Assembly: GCA_920105625.2 (NCBI GenBank) | Contig: OV050031.1 | Span: 682,001 to 746,000 of the forward strand | DNA length: 64,000 nt | Direction: 5' to 3' | Origin: Clusia tigrina | Lineage: Eukaryota > Arthropoda > Insecta > Diptera > Clusiidae | Part shown: positions 62,001 through 64,000 of the stretch, in pieces | Position numbering within the stretch: position 1 is the first letter of the stretch | Layout: every line of letters begins with the position of its first letter | Translations under genes and position numbers: made by a program | The notes under the pieces: generated by a model | Databases searched by the model: none | Told to the model about the DNA's origin: nothing | The model's input: only the letters and a program-made list of their open reading frames with translations

Positions 62001-64000
62001 ATAGTGTAGAATAGTGTATAGTGTAGAAAAGTGTATAGTGTAAAATAATGTAGAATAGTGTATAGTGTAGAATAGTGTATAGTGTAGAATAGTGTAGAAA
62101 AGTGTATAGTGTATAATGTAGAATAGTGTATAGTGTAGAATAGAGTATAATGTAGAAAAGTGTATGGTGTAGACAAGTGTAAAGTGTAGAATAGTGTATA
62201 GTGTAGAAAAGTGTATAGTGTAGAAACGTGTATAGTGTAGAATAGTGTATAGTGTAGAAAAGTGTATAGTGTAGAAATGTGTATAGTGTAGAATTGTGTA
62301 TAGTGTAGAATAGTGTATAGTGTAGAAAAATGTATAGTGTAGAATTGTGTATAATGTAGAAAAGTGTATAGTGTAGAAAAATGTATAGTGTAGAATAGTG
62401 TATAGTGTAGAATAGTGTATAATGTAGAAAAGTATATAGTGTAGAATAGTGTATAATGTAGAAAAGTGTATAGTGTAGAAAAATGTATAGTGTAGAATAG
62501 TGTATAGTGTAGAAAAGTGTATAGTGTAAAATAATGTAGAATAGTGTATAGTGTAGAATAGTGTATAAGTGTAGAATAGTGTATAACGTAGAAAAGTGTA
62601 TAGTGTAGAAAAATGTATAGTGTAGAATAGTGTATAGTGTAGAATAGAGTATAATGTAGAAAAGTGTATGGTGTAGACAAGTGTAAAGTGTAGAATAGTG
62701 TATAGTGTAGAAAAGTGTATAGTGTAGAATAGTGTAGAAAAGTGTATCGTGTATAATGTAGAATAGTGTATAGTGTAGAATAGTGTAGAAAAGTGTATAG
62801 TGTATAATGTAGAATAGTGTATAGTGTAGAATAGAGTATAATGTAGAAAAGTGCATGGTGTAGAAAAGTGTAAAGTATAGAAAAGTGTATCGTGTAGAAA
62901 AGTGTATAGTGTAGAATAGTGTATAATGTAGAAAAGTGTATGGTGTAGAATAGTGTATAGTTTAGAAAAGTGTATATTGTAGAAATGTGTATAGTGTAGA
63001 ATAGTGTATAATGTAGAAAAGTGTATAGTGTAGAATAGTGTATAGTGTAGAATACTCTATAGTGTAGAAAAGTGTATAGTGTAGAATAGTGTATAGTGTA
63101 GAATAGTGTATAGTGTAGAAAAGTGTATAGTGTAGAAAAATGTATAGTGTAGAATAGTGTATAGTGTAGAAAAGTGTATAGTGTAAAATAATGTAGAATA
63201 GTGTATAGTATAGAATAGTTTATAAGTGTAGAATAGTGTATAATGTAGAAAAGTGTATAGTGTAGAAAAATGTACAGTGTAGAATAGTGTATAGTGTAGA
63301 ATAGTGTAGAAAAGTGTATAGTGTATAGTCTACAATAGTGTAGAAAAGTGTATAGTGTAAAATAATGTAGAATACTGTATAGTGTAGAATAGTGTATAAT
63401 GTTGAATAGTGTATAGTGTAGAAAAGTGTATGGTGTAGAAAAGTGTATAGTGTAAAATAATGTAGAATAGTGTATAGTGTAGAATAGTGTATAGTGTAGA
63501 ATAGTGTATAGTGTAGAATAGTGTATAATGTAGAAAAGTGTATAGTGTAGAAATGTGTATAGTGTAGAATAGTGTATAATGTAGAAAAGTGTATAGTGTA
63601 GAATAGTCTATAATGTAGAAAAGTGTATAGTGTAGAATTGTGTATAGTGTAGAATAGTGTATAATGTAGAAAAGTGTATAGTGTAGAAAAATGTATAGAG
63701 TAGAATAGTGTATAGTGTAGAAAAGTGTATAGTGTAAAATAATGCAGAATAGTGTATAGTGTAAATTAGTGTATAGTGTAGAATAGTGTATAATGTAGAA
63801 AAGTGTATAGTGTAGAAAAATGTACAGTGTAGAATAGTGTATAGTGTAGAATAGTGTAGAAAAGTGTATAGTGTAGAATAGTGTATAGTGTAGAATAGTG
63901 TATAGTGTAGAATAGTGTATAATGTAGAAAAGAGTATAGTGTAGAAAAATGTATAGTGTAGAATAGTGTATAGGGTAGAAAAGTGTATAGTGTAAAATAA
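59100..64000. repeat. higher-order blocks, about 1.8 and 4.46 kb offsets
   Basis: GTATAGTATGTAATG at 59791 and 61584 (offset 1793), GTATAACGTA at 60771 and 62581 (1810), and GACAAGTGTAAAG at 60379/62172 and 60865/62675 define a 1.8-kb duplication. The segment at 59.15-59.52 kb recurs at 63.6-64.0 kb (TCTATAATG at 59151/63607, GGTAGAAAAG at 59501/63973), an offset of about 4.46 kb. Confidence 0.85.

Larger units (their letters stand above)
42983..64000. repeat. 17-bp satellite array (TAGTGTATAGTGTAGAA)n
   Basis: About 21 kb of one tandem family, continuing past the window. The plus-strand unit is TAGTGTATAGTGTAGAA or, equally often, AAGTGTATAGTGTAGAA. It divides into the heptamer TAGTGTA plus TAGTGTAGAA, and shortened 10-bp units with a single heptamer are common. 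C is almost absent from the plus strand. All units face the same way apart from one tiny inverted piece. The minus strand of the consensus contains no TAA, TAG or TGA; 17 is not divisible by 3, so every frame passes through all three phases and stays open. This explains nested frames of up to 1275 codons with a 17-residue period (YTLFYTIHYSTL...). No gene is called here. Confidence 0.97.

Noticed and set aside
58853..62680. 1275-codon minus-strand reading frame (and the many other frames of 60-950 codons from 42.8 to 62.9 kb)
   Set aside because: They are the stop-free minus strand of the 17-bp satellite. They overlap in several frames, have the repeat's own 17-residue period, and carry no non-repeat sequence or splice structure.
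38289..64000. CRISPR-like interpretation of the short regular repeats
   Set aside because: There are no spacers; units are directly adjacent variants of one 17-mer in a eukaryotic context.

Overview
The window looks like nuclear DNA from a higher (schizophoran) fly: AT-rich, with short 60-95 bp GT/AG introns, insect gene families, and an intergenic space rich in decayed repeats. A drosophilid or tephritid would fit; the species cannot be fixed from what I can see. All assignments come from reading the sequence and recalled family features; no database was searched.

Region 1 (about 0.2-16 kb, minus strand) is most of a pipe-type locus, a Golgi heparan-sulfate 2-O-sulfotransferase-like gene. 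A shared exon with the signal-anchor (12289-12458) and a shared 59-nt stem microexon (10899-10957) can be joined in frame to any of four tandem sulfotransferase cassettes: A (8310-9326), B (6992-8012), C (3798-4865) and D (1526-2583). All four cassettes have the same three-exon layout, the same splice phases, a middle exon of exactly 155 nt and an AATAAA after the stop. In Drosophila pipe, alternative cassettes of this kind give isoforms, one of which sets dorsoventral polarity. Cassettes B and D have altered putative catalytic or PAPS-binding residues. A decayed non-LTR reverse transcriptase piece (11660-12083) lies between the two shared exons and the upstream part.

Region 2 (about 16-38 kb) is gene-poor. 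It contains a complete four-exon takeout/JHBP-family secreted carrier gene (25477-28824, minus, 254 aa) with a TATA box. It also has a possible first coding exon of a plus-strand gene (34151-34184) and a short signal-peptide ORF that may be a divergent ionotropic-receptor N-terminus (36590-36967, minus). Simple repeats are scattered through it, including (AC)15 and a long degenerate hexamer tract at 32.1-32.8 kb.

Region 3 (38.3-64 kb) is a satellite array with a 17-bp unit (TAGTGTATAGTGTAGAA on the plus strand) that runs off the right end. Near its left edge it is split by a 4.5-kb R1-clade-like non-LTR retrotransposon (about 38441-42982, minus strand, disabled). The plus strand of the array almost lacks C. 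The minus strand has no stop codon in the consensus in any frame, so the very long Tyr/Thr/His/Leu-rich reading frames there are a by-product of the repeat and not genes. Near-identical blocks recur at offsets of about 1.8, 2.3, 3.0 and 4.5 kb, which shows recent segmental amplification.
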